Counted from the first letter of the stretch, positions 38,324 through 48,013 are shown. The stretch is 64,000 bases of DNA from Flavimaribacter sediminis (GCF_019492055.1 NZ_JAICBX010000001.1:930001-994000); one strand, 5' to 3'. The notes: generated by a model from the sequence alone, not told the origin. Numbers and translations are program-made.

Positions 38324-38717
38324 GGATATTCGGCACGGCTTGTTCGCGGATCAGACGCGACTGTATTGGCAAATTCGGCGCGAAACAACAATTGCCGGGC
38401 TTCGTTCCCCGACGGTGCGCCAATTGGTCCTTGTGCCCTGCACAAATGCGGCGCGACGCCTTGAGGACGACGTTCAGACGCTGCGTAGGGGGCGCCCGAC
38501 TGCGCGTGAGCAGGCCGTGATGTCTCAAAGCTTGGTCGTTAACATCGTTAGCTGTTTGAAAATATGATAATTCTGTGACAAAAAGATCAATGATTGTAGT
38601 TAGTTAATCCAATTTCTATATTTCACGAAAAACTGAATGCCGATTGCTTTTACTGCTTGTCTGAACCGGGCTGTGTGGATATACACGGGCCAAAAAGTCA
38701 CCAGTTGGGGATTCGTA
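38324..38717. other. 394-bp divergent intergenic region, sixA-like / dksA
   Basis: The first 200 bp are GC-rich without a convincing gene; from about 38530 the sequence turns AT-rich and should contain the dksA promoter and leader. No hairpin terminator or tRNA is seen. Confidence 0.6.
38594..38622 (+). promoter_or_regulatory. Candidate dksA promoter
   Basis: TTGTAG and TATATT are separated by 17 bp, with the -10-like element 96 bp before the dksA start, inside the AT-rich stretch. The -35 match is only partial. Confidence 0.3.
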
Positions 38718-39137
38718 ATGAATGATACGGCAGAAATCGATTCATATGTCCCGTCGGATGACGAGGAGTTCATGAACGAAAAGCAGCGGACTTACTTCCG
38801 CGCCAAACTGAACACCTGGAAGAACGAGATACTGAGGGAAGCCCGCGAAACTCTGGGCAACCTGCAGGAAGACAGCGCAAACCATCCCGACATCGCCGAC
38901 CGCGCTTCGTCCGAGACCGACCGCGCCATCGAGTTGCGCGCTCGTGACCGGCAGCGCAAGCTGATTTCCAAGATCGACGCCGCCTTGCAGCGCATCGAGG
39001 ACGGCACTTACGGCTATTGCGAGGAAACCGGCGAACCGATCAGCCTGAAGCGCCTCGACGCTCGTCCCATCGCCACGCTTTCTATCGAGGCGCAGGAGCG
39101 TCACGAGAGACGCGAGAAGGTTTACCGGGACGAATAA
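38718..39137 (+). CDS. dksA: RNA polymerase-binding transcription factor DksA, zinc-less type
   Basis: A 139-residue DksA, which binds the RNA polymerase secondary channel and works with ppGpp in stringent control. The coiled-coil tip motif DIADRA (DxxDxA) is at residues 58-63. The C-terminal globular part reads YGYCEETGEPISLKRLDARP with one Cys (Cys101) where canonical DksA has a four-Cys zinc site, so zinc binding is not expected; such forms are usual in Rhizobiales. ATG at 38718 is preferred by family N-terminus. It is convergent with the FliO-like gene, sharing a hairpin. Confidence 0.92.
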   Translation: MNDTAEIDSYVPSDDEEFMNEKQRTYFRAKLNTWKNEILREARETLGNLQEDSANHPDIADRASSETDRAIELRARDRQRKLISKIDAALQRIEDGTYGYCEETGEPISLKRLDARPIATLSIEAQERHERREKVYRDE

Positions 39138-39140
39138 AGC

Positions 39141-39158
39141 GCTGCCTCGAAAGGCAGC
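39141..39158. terminator. Shared hairpin between dksA and the FliO-like gene
   Basis: 7-bp stem (39141-39147 with 39152-39158) with a CGAA tetraloop, followed by CTTTC on the + strand; weak but well placed between two convergent stops. Confidence 0.55.
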
Positions 39159-39167
39159 CTTTCAAGA

Positions 39168-40310
39168 TCAACGCTTGGTGGACAGGTCGCCAAGCAGTTT
39201 CTTCATCTCGTCTTCAAGAGAGGCGTTCGGGTTGGACGCGCTCTTGCTGTCGGCGTCGGCGACGACCGGAGGCTCGACCGTTATCGGTTCGTCCTTGATC
39301 AGCTCCGATTCCAGCATTTCGTCGAATTCGCCGATCAGTTCCCTGGCTTTCGACGGACCTGCGGCGTCGATGCTTTCCGCGCCAGCCTCGGGAGCCTTGT
39401 CCTGGTTGGCGGCGCTCGCTTCCTGCTTATCGCTGGCCGGTTCGACGGCGGGCGCTTCCGATTTCTTATCCTTCGATTGATCTTGGGCGGGTTTCCTTTC
39501 CGCCTTGGCCTCGGCGGCTACGGGAATGACCACGGCGCCCGGTGCGGGCGGCGCCGGCGTGGCCGAAGCAGGTTTGTCCATGTCCGGCTTGCCTGGACCC
39601 GGAACGGGCTGAACGACGTTCTGCGCCGGTGATTTCGACGGTTTCTCCGCGGCTGCAGGTTCAGTCGTCGCGTTCGCCTTTCCTGCGGCCTGCTTTCTTG
39701 TGGTCGGGGTGACAACCGGTGCGCGCGCGCGGCGGGGCTCCGGCGCTGGCGCCGGGACTGGCTCAATCGCCTTCGGCGGCGCGGCGGGTTTCGCCTCCTG
39801 CACAGGCCGTGGCGGCTGCGGCGCCGGCTTTTGATCGTTGGCGGCGGTCGCGGGGCGCGTCGTCTTTTCCGGCGTCGCTTCAGGCGCTGGCGCCGGAGCC
39901 GGCGGTTGCGGAGCAGGAACCGGCGCCGGCACGGGAACAGGCGCTGGCTTGCGGTCTTCGACCGGCGCGGCGCGGGCTGGCTGCGCTGGTTTTTTCGCAA
40001 CGCGCGTGTTGTCGGCGCGGACAATCCGGCTTTCCACGACGATGTCCGAGGGACCGCCGATCATGACCAGATGTTCGACATTGTCGCGACGCACCAGAAC
40101 AAGACGGCGGCGGGAGTCGATTGGCGCTGCGTCGATCACTGCGAGACGCGGCTGGCGGTTGGCGCCGCCGCGCAGAAAGGTCATCGGACCGCGGCGCTTA
40201 ACAATCCAGTAGATCAGCAACAGAACCACAACCACTGCAGCGGCGATAACAGCGATGCCGGCCGTCGTGGGGCCGCTTTCCCCGAACAATGATTCGATCA
40301 TACTCTTCAT
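39168..40310 (-). CDS. FliO-like membrane protein with long Pro/Ala-rich tail
   Basis: A 380-residue protein. One transmembrane helix at about residues 16-37 (GIAVIAAAVVVVLLLIYWIV) is followed by a compact FliO-type domain ('RLAVIDAAPIDSRRRLVLVR', 'HLVMIGGPSDIVVESRIV'). From residue about 110 on, the chain is low-complexity Pro/Ala/Lys-rich sequence (PAPVPVPAPVPAPQPPAP), ending in a short predicted helix 'LEDEMKKLLGDL'. FliO assists assembly of the flagellar export gate, but no flagellar gene is nearby. The ATG at 40310 is chosen; 40301 is an alternative. Confidence 0.75.
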   Translation of the reverse strand: MKSMIESLFGESGPTTAGIAVIAAAVVVVLLLIYWIVKRRGPMTFLRGGANRQPRLAVIDAAPIDSRRRLVLVRRDNVEHLVMIGGPSDIVVESRIVRADNTRVAKKPAQPARAAPVEDRKPAPVPVPAPVPAPQPPAPAPAPEATPEKTTRPATAANDQKPAPQPPRPVQEAKPAAPPKAIEPVPAPAPEPRRARAPVVTPTTRKQAAGKANATTEPAAAEKPSKSPAQNVVQPVPGPGKPDMDKPASATPAPPAPGAVVIPVAAEAKAERKPAQDQSKDKKSEAPAVEPASDKQEASAANQDKAPEAGAESIDAAGPSKARELIGEFDEMLESELIKDEPITVEPPVVADADSKSASNPNASLEDEMKKLLGDLSTKR

Positions 40311-40618
40311 TCCGCAATTTTCCCCAGCGCACGCCGGAGGCGCGCGCGTCACAACCCTCCGGACACGTGGCGCGCGAGGCTTACATCCCACACACTGCGC
40401 CGTCAATTCTATTGTATCACAGGAGGGTTGTAGGGAGTTAACGCGCCCGGAAATATTTGAAAGAGCATGATTTGACGCGGTAAATACCTTTAATGTCGAC
40501 TCCAGCCGGGCAAGATTACAGCTTGTTGTGGCTTTCAGGCGCCGATCCCTTCCCATGCCCGCTGGAATGTGATTCAAACGGGAACGATTTACGGAATCAC
40601 CTTCTTCTGCGAGGCCGA
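40311..40618. other. 308-bp divergent intergenic region, fliO-like / cckA
   Basis: This gap must contain the divergent promoters. I see a GC-rich half next to the FliO-like gene and an AT-richer stretch at 40400-40500, but no clear CtrA box, terminator or small gene. The frame upstream of cckA stays open to 40493 but is not conserved in character. Confidence 0.5.
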
Positions 40619-43240
40619 ATGGCGCAAAAGAAACCGGCGGGGAGCTATCCGACACCGATTATCGACCGGAATGCAAAGCCCGGAACGGTGGTCCGCCTCG
40701 TCATTCTGGGCATAGCCCTCATCGCGGCGGCCGGCGCGATCATCCTGGTCGAGGGGCGTTTCAGCTCCAGCTTCGGCCTCGGGCTGCTCTTCGTCCTGTC
40801 GATGCTCGGCGTCCTCTATCTGCTTTTGCATTTCATCGGTTTTCTGCAGGTTCTGCCGAAAGGCGGCGGCGACGAACTCTCGCGCCTGTTCCTCGATAGT
40901 CATCCGGAAGGCGTGATCATCACCGACGGCCGGGGCAGGGTGGTCTACGCCAACCAGGCCTACGCGAAACTGACGGGAGCGACGACGGCCGAAACAGTGC
41001 AGTCGATCGAGGCGCTTCTGTCGCGCGACAACATGGCTTCGGAAGCGCTCTACCGGCTCGCCAACACGGTTCGCGACGGCGCGGGAGGGCAGGAGGAGTT
41101 CCGGCTGATCGAGCGGTTGGACGGCGTCGAGACCGACGAAGCCTCTCCGTGCTGGTATCGTCTCAAGGCGCGTCCGCTGCGAATGGAGACGGTCCGCGAG
41201 CCTCTCTCCGTCTGGCAACTGTCCGACATCACGGCCGAGCGCGAGGAGCAGGAAAACGTCTTCAAGCAGCTGCAGCACGCGATCGACTATCTCGACCACG
41301 CGCCTGCCGGCTTCCTGTCGGTCGGCGAGGATCGGGAGATCGTCTATATCAACGCGACCCTTGCGGAGTGGATAGGGCTCGACTTGACTTCCTTCACGCC
41401 GGGGTCGATCCGGCTCAGCGATATCATCGCGGGCGATGGAATGGCGCTGATCGATTCCGTGCAGGCCGCGCCCGGCCTCAACAAGACCGCCAGCCTCGAC
41501 CTCGACATGCTGGCGCGCGATGGCCGCAGCCTTCCCGTGCGCCTCGTTCACAACGCCACGGCGACCCGCGACGGCGCGCCCGGCGAAAGCCGCACTATTG
41601 TCCTGCAGCGCAGCGGCAAGGACGGCGACAGCGACACCGCGGCGTCCGCCGAAATGCGCTTTACCCGCTTCTTCAACAACACGCCGATGGCGATCGCCTC
41701 GGTCGATAGCGACGGGCGCATTCTGCGCACCAATGCGCCTTTCCTGAAAATGTTCTCGGGCGCGGTCTCCCGCGACGATCTCGAACGCAAGGCGCCCTTC
41801 ACGCAGGTCGTCCAGGAGCCGGACCGCGCCGGGCTGCAGATGGCCATCGCGGATGCGGCGCGCGGCCTCGCGGACATCGCGCCCGTCGACACCTGCCACG
41901 CCGCCAACGGCGAACGGCATTTCCGTTTCTACGTCACAGCCGTGATCGACAGTCCGGCCGGCGAGGAAGCGGCCATCATATACGCCGTGGAGACCACCGA
42001 GCAGAAAGCGCTCGAGGCCCAGATGGCCGAAAACCAGAAGATGAACGCCGTCGGCACGCTCGCCGGCGGCATCGCGCATGATTTCAACAATGTGCTGACC
42101 GCGATCCTTCTGTCTGCCGATCATCTGCTTTTGTCTCTGCGCCCGTCCGACACCAGCTTCGCCGATCTGATGGAGATCAAGCGCAACGCGAATCGCGCGG
42201 CCGTGCTGGTTCGGCAGTTGCTCGCCTTCTCGCGCAAGCAGACGATGCGGCCAACGGTTCTGTCGATGACCGATGTGATCGGCGACCTGAGAATGCTGAT
42301 CGACCGGCTGACCGGCGCCGACGTCAAGCTCGAAATCGAGTACGGCCGCGATCTCTGGCTTGTGAAGACCGATCTCGGACAGTTCGAGCAGGTGATCATC
42401 AATCTCGCCGTCAATGCCCGCGACGCCATGCCCGAAGGCGGCGTTCTGACTGTCAGAACCGCAAACGTGGACAGCGAAGAGGCCGGAAATCTCAACTATC
42501 GCGGGCTCGAAGCGGCTGACTATGTGTTGGTCGAGGTGCAGGACGAGGGCACTGGCATCGCGCCCGAACTCATGGACAAGATCTTTGAACCCTTCTTCAC
42601 CACCAAGGATATCGGCAAGGGAACCGGCCTTGGCCTGTCCATGGTCTACGGGATCATCAAGCAGTCGGGCGGCTACATCTACCCGATCTCCGAACTGGGC
42701 AAGGGCACCACGTTCCGCATATTCCTCCCGCGCCATGTCGAGATTGTGGAGGAAGTTGAGCCGGCAAAGGTCGAAACCGGCGCAAAGGCGTCCGATCCTG
42801 CGTCCGGCGACACGAAGTCGGGGGACGACATGGTCAAGAAGCCGGCGGCGTCCGAACCGCGGGATCTGACAGGCGCCGCAACCGTGCTGCTTGTCGAGGA
42901 CGAAGAGGCCGTGCGCCGCGGCGGCAAGCGCATGCTGGAAACAAGGGGTTACTCCGTGCACGAGGCGAGTTCGGGCGTCGAGGCGCTGGAGATCGTCCGC
43001 GAACTCGAAGGCGCGATCGATATCGTGGTGTCCGACGTCGTCATGCCGGAAATGGACGGACCAACCTTGCTGCGCGAATTGCGGAAGGATTACCCGGAGC
43101 TCAAATTCATTTTCGTTTCCGGATACGCCGAGGAAGCCTTCGCCAAAAACCTTCCCGAAGACGCTAATTTCGGCTTCCTTCCGAAGCCTTTCTCGCTCAA
43201 ACAGCTCGCGACTGCGGTTCGCGAGGTGCTTGACGACTGA
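40619..43240 (+). CDS. cckA: Cell-cycle hybrid histidine kinase CckA
   Basis: An 873-residue hybrid kinase that feeds phosphate through ChpT to CtrA and CpdR, controlling division in alphaproteobacteria. Two transmembrane helices lie at about 25-75, PAS domains occupy about 90-460, the HisKA phosphoacceptor is in '[15 protein letters not shown]', the ATPase has '[14 protein letters not shown]' (N box) and '[12 protein letters not shown]' (G box), and the receiver domain has its Asp in '[15 protein letters not shown]'. The ATG at 40619 (MAQKKPAG) matches the family start and has GAGGCCG upstream. It is the main regulatory gene of the window. Confidence 0.94.
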   Translation: MAQKKPAGSYPTPIIDRNAKPGTVVRLVILGIALIAAAGAIILVEGRFSSSFGLGLLFVLSMLGVLYLLLHFIGFLQVLPKGGGDELSRLFLDSHPEGVIITDGRGRVVYANQAYAKLTGATTAETVQSIEALLSRDNMASEALYRLANTVRDGAGGQEEFRLIERLDGVETDEASPCWYRLKARPLRMETVREPLSVWQLSDITAEREEQENVFKQLQHAIDYLDHAPAGFLSVGEDREIVYINATLAEWIGLDLTSFTPGSIRLSDIIAGDGMALIDSVQAAPGLNKTASLDLDMLARDGRSLPVRLVHNATATRDGAPGESRTIVLQRSGKDGDSDTAASAEMRFTRFFNNTPMAIASVDSDGRILRTNAPFLKMFSGAVSRDDLERKAPFTQVVQEPDRAGLQMAIADAARGLADIAPVDTCHAANGERHFRFYVTAVIDSPAGEEAAIIYAVETTEQKALEAQMAENQKMNAVGTLAGGIAHDFNNVLTAILLSADHLLLSLRPSDTSFADLMEIKRNANRAAVLVRQLLAFSRKQTMRPTVLSMTDVIGDLRMLIDRLTGADVKLEIEYGRDLWLVKTDLGQFEQVIINLAVNARDAMPEGGVLTVRTANVDSEEAGNLNYRGLEAADYVLVEVQDEGTGIAPELMDKIFEPFFTTKDIGKGTGLGLSMVYGIIKQSGGYIYPISELGKGTTFRIFLPRHVEIVEEVEPAKVETGAKASDPASGDTKSGDDMVKKPAASEPRDLTGAATVLLVEDEEAVRRGGKRMLETRGYSVHEASSGVEALEIVRELEGAIDIVVSDVVMPEMDGPTLLRELRKDYPELKFIFVSGYAEEAFAKNLPEDANFGFLPKPFSLKQLATAVREVLDD

Positions 43241-43322
43241 CCTGCGTTTTTATCCACAATCGTGCCGCAATGTTGGTATTGAAGCCGACTCCGGCGTTAC
43301 ATTCACGAGAGGGAATATTCCA

Positions 43323-43970
43323 ATGTATAAGCAACTGGCCGCCCTGGTCGCAGGCGCGCTGTTTCTGACCGCGTGCACGACCGATCCGTACACCGGTCAA
43401 CAGAAGGTCGGCAATACCGCGACGGGCGCGGCGCTTGGCGCGGCAGCAGGCGCTGGACTCGGGCTTCTGGCAGGCGGCAACGACCGCCGCAACGCGCTGG
43501 TGGGCGCTGGCATCGGCTTGCTCGCCGGCGGCGCGATCGGCGCCTATATGGACCGTCAGGAAGCCGAACTGCGGGCGCAGTTGCAGGGCACCGGCATTTC
43601 GGTGACCCGCGTCGGCAACAATCTCGTGCTCAACATGCCGTCCAACATTACCTTCGCGACCGATCAGGCGAATATCGACACCGGTTTCTATCCGACGCTC
43701 AATTCCGTGGCGATCGTATTGAACAAGTACAATCAGACGCTTGTCGACGTTTACGGATTTACTGATTCAACCGGTTCGGCGCAGTACAATCTTGAGCTTT
43801 CGCAGCGCCGCGCGCAGTCGGTCGCAAGCTATCTCGGCGGCCAGGGCGTCAACCGACAGCGCATGTACGTCACCGGCTTCGGCCAGGAACGTCCGGTTGC
43901 GAGCAACGCGACCGCCGAAGGTCGCGCGCAGAACCGCCGCGTCGAAATCCAGATCGCTCCGCTGAGTTAA
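43323..43970 (+). CDS. OmpA-family lipoprotein
   Basis: A 215-residue lipoprotein with lipobox FLTAC (Cys18). A Gly-rich segment follows (TGAALGAAAGAGLGLLAGG and GAGIGLLAGGAIGAYMD), typical of the glycine-zipper YMGG type, then an OmpA-like peptidoglycan-binding domain at about 105-215 ('FTDSTGSAQYNLELSQRRA', 'GFGQERPVASNATAEGRAQNRRVEI', with the NRRVEI core). It probably tethers the outer membrane to the wall. It follows cckA by 82 bp with its own purine-rich site. Confidence 0.92.
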   Translation: MYKQLAALVAGALFLTACTTDPYTGQQKVGNTATGAALGAAAGAGLGLLAGGNDRRNALVGAGIGLLAGGAIGAYMDRQEAELRAQLQGTGISVTRVGNNLVLNMPSNITFATDQANIDTGFYPTLNSVAIVLNKYNQTLVDVYGFTDSTGSAQYNLELSQRRAQSVASYLGGQGVNRQRMYVTGFGQERPVASNATAEGRAQNRRVEIQIAPLS

Positions 43971-43989
43971 GTCTCTTTGGTAATCCGTT

Positions 43990-44011
43990 CGCCCGCTTGT
44001 CTGCGCGGGCG
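43990..44011. terminator. Possible shared terminator, OmpA lipoprotein / psuG
   Basis: 7-bp GC-rich stem (43990-43996 with 44005-44011), 8-base loop, between two convergent stop codons; no good T run on either strand. Confidence 0.4.
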
Positions 44012-44025
44012 ATCGGACTGCTTTC

Positions 44026-44943
44026 TCAACCCTCTACAGACACGACCGCGATCTCGGCCGCCAGACGCGCATTGCTGGCGACGAGGGCGATGTTTGTCTG
44101 CAGGCTGCGGCCTTCGGTTATGTCGAAGATTGCGGCGAGCAGGAATGGCGTGACGTCCTTGCCGCTGACGCCGCGCTCGTCCGCCATCCGCAGGGCGGCG
44201 GCGATGTGCTCTTCCATCTCTTCGCGCGGAATCTCGTCGGCCTCCGGCACGGGATTGGCGACCAGCATCCCGCCAGTCACGCCATAATCTGTTCGTGCCC
44301 GCTGAAAAGCGGCGATCTCGCCGGCCGTATCCAGCCGCAAGGGCGACGCCAGGCCTGAATCGCGAGACCAGAAAGCCGGAAAGGCGTCGCTGCCAAAGGT
44401 TACGACCGGAACGCCCTTGGTTTCCAGCACTTCGAGCGTCTTCGGAATGTCGAGGATCGCCTTTGCCCCGGCGCAGACAACCGTCACCGGCGTACGCGCC
44501 AGTTCCTCGAGATCGGCTGATATGTCGAAACTCGTCTCCGCGCCGCGATGCACCCCGCCGATGCCGCCGGTCGCAAACACGCCGATCCCGGCGAGATGGG
44601 CGCCGATCATGGTGGCGGCGACCGTTGTCGCCCCGGTGCGACCCGTCGCAATGGCGAAAGCGAGATCGGCGCGCGATACTTTGAGCGCGTCTTTCGTCTG
44701 CGCGAGTTTTTCAAGTTGCGCGTCTTCGAGGCCGACATGCAGCCGACCCTCGATCACGGCGATCGTCGCGGGCGTTGCGCCGCCGTCGCGAATGATCGCC
44801 TCCACGCCCTTCGCCATTTCCAGGTTGCGCGGCCAGGGCATGCCATGGGTGATGATCGTGGATTCGAGCGCCACGACCGGTTGGCCGGCGTCGAGCGCCG
44901 CGCGAACGTCAGTGGAATAGGCGATGTCAGGGGCAGGGGTCAC
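44026..44943 (-). CDS. psuG: Pseudouridine-5'-phosphate glycosidase
   Basis: A 305-residue PsuG, which cleaves pseudouridine 5'-phosphate to uracil and ribose 5-phosphate. Family motifs are plain: 'VVALESTIITHGMPWPRN' at residues 23-40, 'GATPATIAVIEGRLHVGL', 'GATTVAATMIGAHLAGI', and 'ATGGIGGVHRG'. The start is GTG at 44943, overlapping the psuK stop by 4 bp (GTGA). With the kinase it forms the two-step pseudouridine degradation pathway, recycling modified nucleoside from RNA turnover. Confidence 0.93.
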   Translation of the reverse strand: MTPAPDIAYSTDVRAALDAGQPVVALESTIITHGMPWPRNLEMAKGVEAIIRDGGATPATIAVIEGRLHVGLEDAQLEKLAQTKDALKVSRADLAFAIATGRTGATTVAATMIGAHLAGIGVFATGGIGGVHRGAETSFDISADLEELARTPVTVVCAGAKAILDIPKTLEVLETKGVPVVTFGSDAFPAFWSRDSGLASPLRLDTAGEIAAFQRARTDYGVTGGMLVANPVPEADEIPREEMEEHIAAALRMADERGVSGKDVTPFLLAAIFDITEGRSLQTNIALVASNARLAAEIAVVSVEG

Positions 44944-45902
44944 GCTGGGTATCCGGTTGTCTGTCGATTGAAGATGGTTGCGGGGGCGATCCCCGCCGTC
45001 GCTGCGTTGAGGGCAGGCCCGTCAAGCGCGGTTGCGACCGCCTCGGCCGAGCGCACGGTGATCCATGCGGCCGCCACGCCGCTGCGCACGGCTTCTGCAA
45101 GCTCAAGTCCGCGCGCGAGGCCGTCGAGTGTTGCTGCGGCAAGCGCGTCGCCTGCGCCGGTAACGTCGGCGAGCCCGTCAGCCTCCCGCGTCTCGACGCT
45201 AAAAGCGCGTTCGCCGTCAAAGGCGATCACCGGGCGCGCGCCGCGCGTGATGACCGCGCATCTCAGCCCTCTTTCGCGAAGGGCGTCCGGCCAGGCGTCG
45301 GCGTCGCTGTCGGGCCCGCACAGTTCCCGCGCTTCCGCTTCGTTCAGGAACAGCACCGAGAGCTGGTCGAGAAGCGGCGCCAGGCGCACGACCTTTGCCG
45401 GCGAAATCGCAATCGCCGCCACCGGTTTTCCGTTCTGCGCCGCAGCGGAGACGAGCGCCGCAAGCGAAGCCGTCTGGAAATTGGCGTCGCACAGGATCCA
45501 TTCGGACGCTTCCACCGCCTCCCGAATGTGTCTGCGGGAAAACTGTCGGGGTCCGAACCGGTCATAGAGCTCCATGTCGGCGACAGCGATCAACAGATTG
45601 CCGTCCTGTTCCAGAATAGCCGAATAGCTGGGCGTCGTCCGGTCGAGAAAGATCTGCTGACGGAAATCGACGCCGGCGTCCGCCGCGCGACGCTCCACGG
45701 CTTCTGCCGCCGCGTCGCCGCCGCCGACCGAAACCATGGTCACCGTATTGCCCAGTTGCGCCAGGTTGCGCGCTGCGTTGAAACCGCCGCCGCCCGGTTC
45801 CTCGCGCCATCGGCCCGGATTGCTCGCGCCCGGTATGGTCCGGGTTGATATCTGGGCGCGTCGGTCGAGATGGGCGCCGCCAAGGACGAAGATACGTGCC
45901 AT
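44940..45902 (-). CDS. psuK: PfkB-family carbohydrate kinase, likely pseudouridine kinase
   Basis: A 320-residue ribokinase-like protein. The PfkB signatures are 'GGGGFNAARNLAQLGNTVTMV' near residue 36 and the catalytic C-terminal 'DVTGAGDALAAATLDGL' with the anion hole GAGD. Placement directly before psuG with a 4-bp overlap argues for pseudouridine kinase (5'-phosphorylation before glycosidase cleavage); on sequence alone another nucleoside or sugar kinase is possible. It diverges from the creatinase-like gene. Confidence 0.85.
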   Translation of the reverse strand: MARIFVLGGAHLDRRAQISTRTIPGASNPGRWREEPGGGGFNAARNLAQLGNTVTMVSVGGGDAAAEAVERRAADAGVDFRQQIFLDRTTPSYSAILEQDGNLLIAVADMELYDRFGPRQFSRRHIREAVEASEWILCDANFQTASLAALVSAAAQNGKPVAAIAISPAKVVRLAPLLDQLSVLFLNEAEARELCGPDSDADAWPDALRERGLRCAVITRGARPVIAFDGERAFSVETREADGLADVTGAGDALAAATLDGLARGLELAEAVRSGVAAAWITVRSAEAVATALDGPALNAATAGIAPATIFNRQTTGYPA

Positions 45903-46056
45903 CGGGTGTGGTTTTTTCCGTCGAAGTCCGTCGCTTGCCGATAAGCGTTAAGGATCTGAATCAGGTTGATTGTCTCATTCGCAAACTTCCAGCACTATAA
46001 CAATGGCGCTGAAGCGGCGCGACCTTGAAAAACCGCCTCCGGCGAGGGAGTTGCAC

Positions 46057-47214
46057 ATGCTGGAAGAAGCAAAGGCGAGAACTGCGAGGCTGCAGGCTCT
46101 CATGGCCGAGAACGCCATTCCGCTTGCAATCTTCACCGATGAGGCGTCGATCGCCTATCTCGCCGGTTTCTGGGGGTATCTCGGCATAGAATTCGGCAGG
46201 CCGACAATGCTTATCCTCCGGCCGGATGCGGAACCGGTCGTCCTTGCGCCGCTGCTTGAATCCGAGATGGTGTCCGCCATGACCTGGGTCGGCGATGTGC
46301 GCGCCTGGGAAGATTCCGGTCAACGGAGCTGGATGCGCCTGCTTTCCGAAATCGTCGGCGATGCGCCAGGCGAAATATGGATCGAGCGCAATCACATTTC
46401 CGCGCTAGTGCGCAACCATATCGACGAAACCTGGCCCGACGCGGCGAAGAACGACATCTCTCCGCATCTCGGACGGATGCGGATGATCAAGTCGCCGTTC
46501 GAGATCGAGGTGATGCGGCAGGCAGGCCGGGTCGCCGGCGCCATGATGAAGGCCGCCCATGGGTCGCTCGCGGAAGGCGTGCCGGAATTCGAGTCGGCGC
46601 TCGCCGTCATCGAGGCCGGAACGCGTGAGGCGGCGGGCTTCCTGACGGACAAGGGGCTTGACCGCTTTGTGTCGCCGATGATCCACAATCTTCAGATCCT
46701 GCAAAGCGGCGCCGACACCTCCATGGTGCACAGGCGGGCGAGTACGCGCCGCTACGAGCGCGGCGATCCGGTCTATTTCTGTTTCTGCAACATGGCGCAG
46801 TTCCGCCAGTACAAGCTCGGTTTCGACCGCATGTTCCATATCGGCGAGATTTCGGATGATGAAGCGCAGGTGCAGCAGGCCGCGATCGACGCCCAGCAGG
46901 CCGCCATTGCGGCGATCCGGCCAGGAGTCGTCGCCGAGGATGTGGCGGCTGCGGCGAACGAGGTGTATCGGGATCGGGGCTACGAGACCGGTTATCGCAC
47001 CGGCCGCTCGATCGGCGTCTCCTATCTGGAAGCGCCGGAACTGAAAGCCGGAGACAGGACGGTGCTCGAACCCGGAATGACTTTCGCAGTGGACGGCGGC
47101 ATTTCAGTCGAAAAGTCCTGCGCGGGACGGATCGGCGATTCCGTCGTGGTCACGCAAGACGGGTGCGACTACCTGACAAGCTATCCCCGCGAATTGATGG
47201 TGACAGAGATCTGA
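46057..47214 (+). CDS. M24 (pita-bread) hydrolase, creatinase-like, without metal ligands
   Basis: A 385-residue protein with creatinase N- and C-terminal domains of the M24 fold. The five metal ligands of aminopeptidase P-type members are not kept: the first Asp position is Cys242 (PVYFCFCN), GHGIG is GRSIG (Arg317), PGMxxxxEPG is PGMTFAVDGG (Asp346), and the last Glu is Gly360. His225 in 'SGADTSMVHRRAS' lines up with the catalytic His of creatinase, as I recall it. So it is probably a metal-free C-N hydrolase, substrate unknown. I start at ATG 46057, which has GAGGGAG 6 bp upstream; ATG 46003 is an alternative. It is followed 4 bp later by a nitrilase-family gene. Confidence 0.8.
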   Translation: MLEEAKARTARLQALMAENAIPLAIFTDEASIAYLAGFWGYLGIEFGRPTMLILRPDAEPVVLAPLLESEMVSAMTWVGDVRAWEDSGQRSWMRLLSEIVGDAPGEIWIERNHISALVRNHIDETWPDAAKNDISPHLGRMRMIKSPFEIEVMRQAGRVAGAMMKAAHGSLAEGVPEFESALAVIEAGTREAAGFLTDKGLDRFVSPMIHNLQILQSGADTSMVHRRASTRRYERGDPVYFCFCNMAQFRQYKLGFDRMFHIGEISDDEAQVQQAAIDAQQAAIAAIRPGVVAEDVAAAANEVYRDRGYETGYRTGRSIGVSYLEAPELKAGDRTVLEPGMTFAVDGGISVEKSCAGRIGDSVVVTQDGCDYLTSYPRELMVTEI

Positions 47215-47218
47215 CGTC

Positions 47219-48013
47219 ATGGATGCTGAACTGAACATCGCCGTCATGCAGAGCCCCGGTTCCCTTGGCGAACCCGAAGAGCGCATCAACTGGCTGGAGC
47301 AGACGCTCCTGCGGCATCGGGCAGGCGACTTCGATATCGTCGCGCTGCCCGAGCTTTTCCTTTCCGGCTACAATGTCGGACACAAGCTGAAGGAGAGGGG
47401 CGAGCCCGCCGACGGGCCGTCCAGCAGGCGCATCGCGGATATGGCGCGCCGGCTTGGCGTCGCCATACACTATGGCTATGCGGAACGCGCCGATGGCGGG
47501 CTTTACAGTTCTTCCCAAACATTCACCGCCGACGGGGCGCTCGCGAACAGGCATCGCAAACTGGTCATTCCGCCGGGTTTCGAGGAAGACCATTTCATCT
47601 CCGGCGCCGGTTGCGTCCTGTTCGAAATGAACGGTTTTCGCATCGCCCCGCTCATCTGCTACGACGCGGAGTTCCCCGAGACCTTTCGCCATGTCTGCGA
47701 GACTGGCGCTGATCTGGTCATCGTGCCAACGGCGCTGGCGAGCCAGTGGGAAGTCGTTGCTCGCAAACTCATTCCTACACGCGCTTTCGAGAACGGCGTC
47801 TATATAGCCTACGCCAACCACTGCGGAGAAGACGGCGACCTGCGCTTTCTCGGGCACAGCTGCATCGTCGGGCCGGACGGTCGCGATCTCGCGCGCGCCG
47901 GACGGGATGAAGAAGTCATCGCCGCAAAACTCCAGGTCGGCCGCGTCGCCGCCTCCCGTAAACGCTTGCCCTATCACGCCGACCGCAAGCGCATTCGGTT
48001 TGAGGCGGTATGA
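47219..48013 (+). CDS. Nitrilase-superfamily carbon-nitrogen hydrolase
   Basis: A 264-residue hydrolase with the complete catalytic triad Glu45 (VALPELFLSG), Lys114 (HRKLVIP) and Cys147 (LICYDAEFPE). Its size fits the amidase and N-carbamoyl branches (R-amidase, beta-ureidopropionase-like, N-carbamoylputrescine amidase), not true nitrilases. It lies 4 bp after the creatinase-like gene, so the two probably act on the same nitrogen compound. It precedes the recA leader, which begins a new unit. Substrate cannot be read from the sequence. Confidence 0.9.
   Translation: MDAELNIAVMQSPGSLGEPEERINWLEQTLLRHRAGDFDIVALPELFLSGYNVGHKLKERGEPADGPSSRRIADMARRLGVAIHYGYAERADGGLYSSSQTFTADGALANRHRKLVIPPGFEEDHFISGAGCVLFEMNGFRIAPLICYDAEFPETFRHVCETGADLVIVPTALASQWEVVARKLIPTRAFENGVYIAYANHCGEDGDLRFLGHSCIVGPDGRDLARAGRDEEVIAAKLQVGRVAASRKRLPYHADRKRIRFEAV

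Noticed and set aside
38540-38620. CtrA boxes upstream of dksA
   Set aside because: TTAA-containing strings near 38537 and 38603 lack the second half at N7 spacing.
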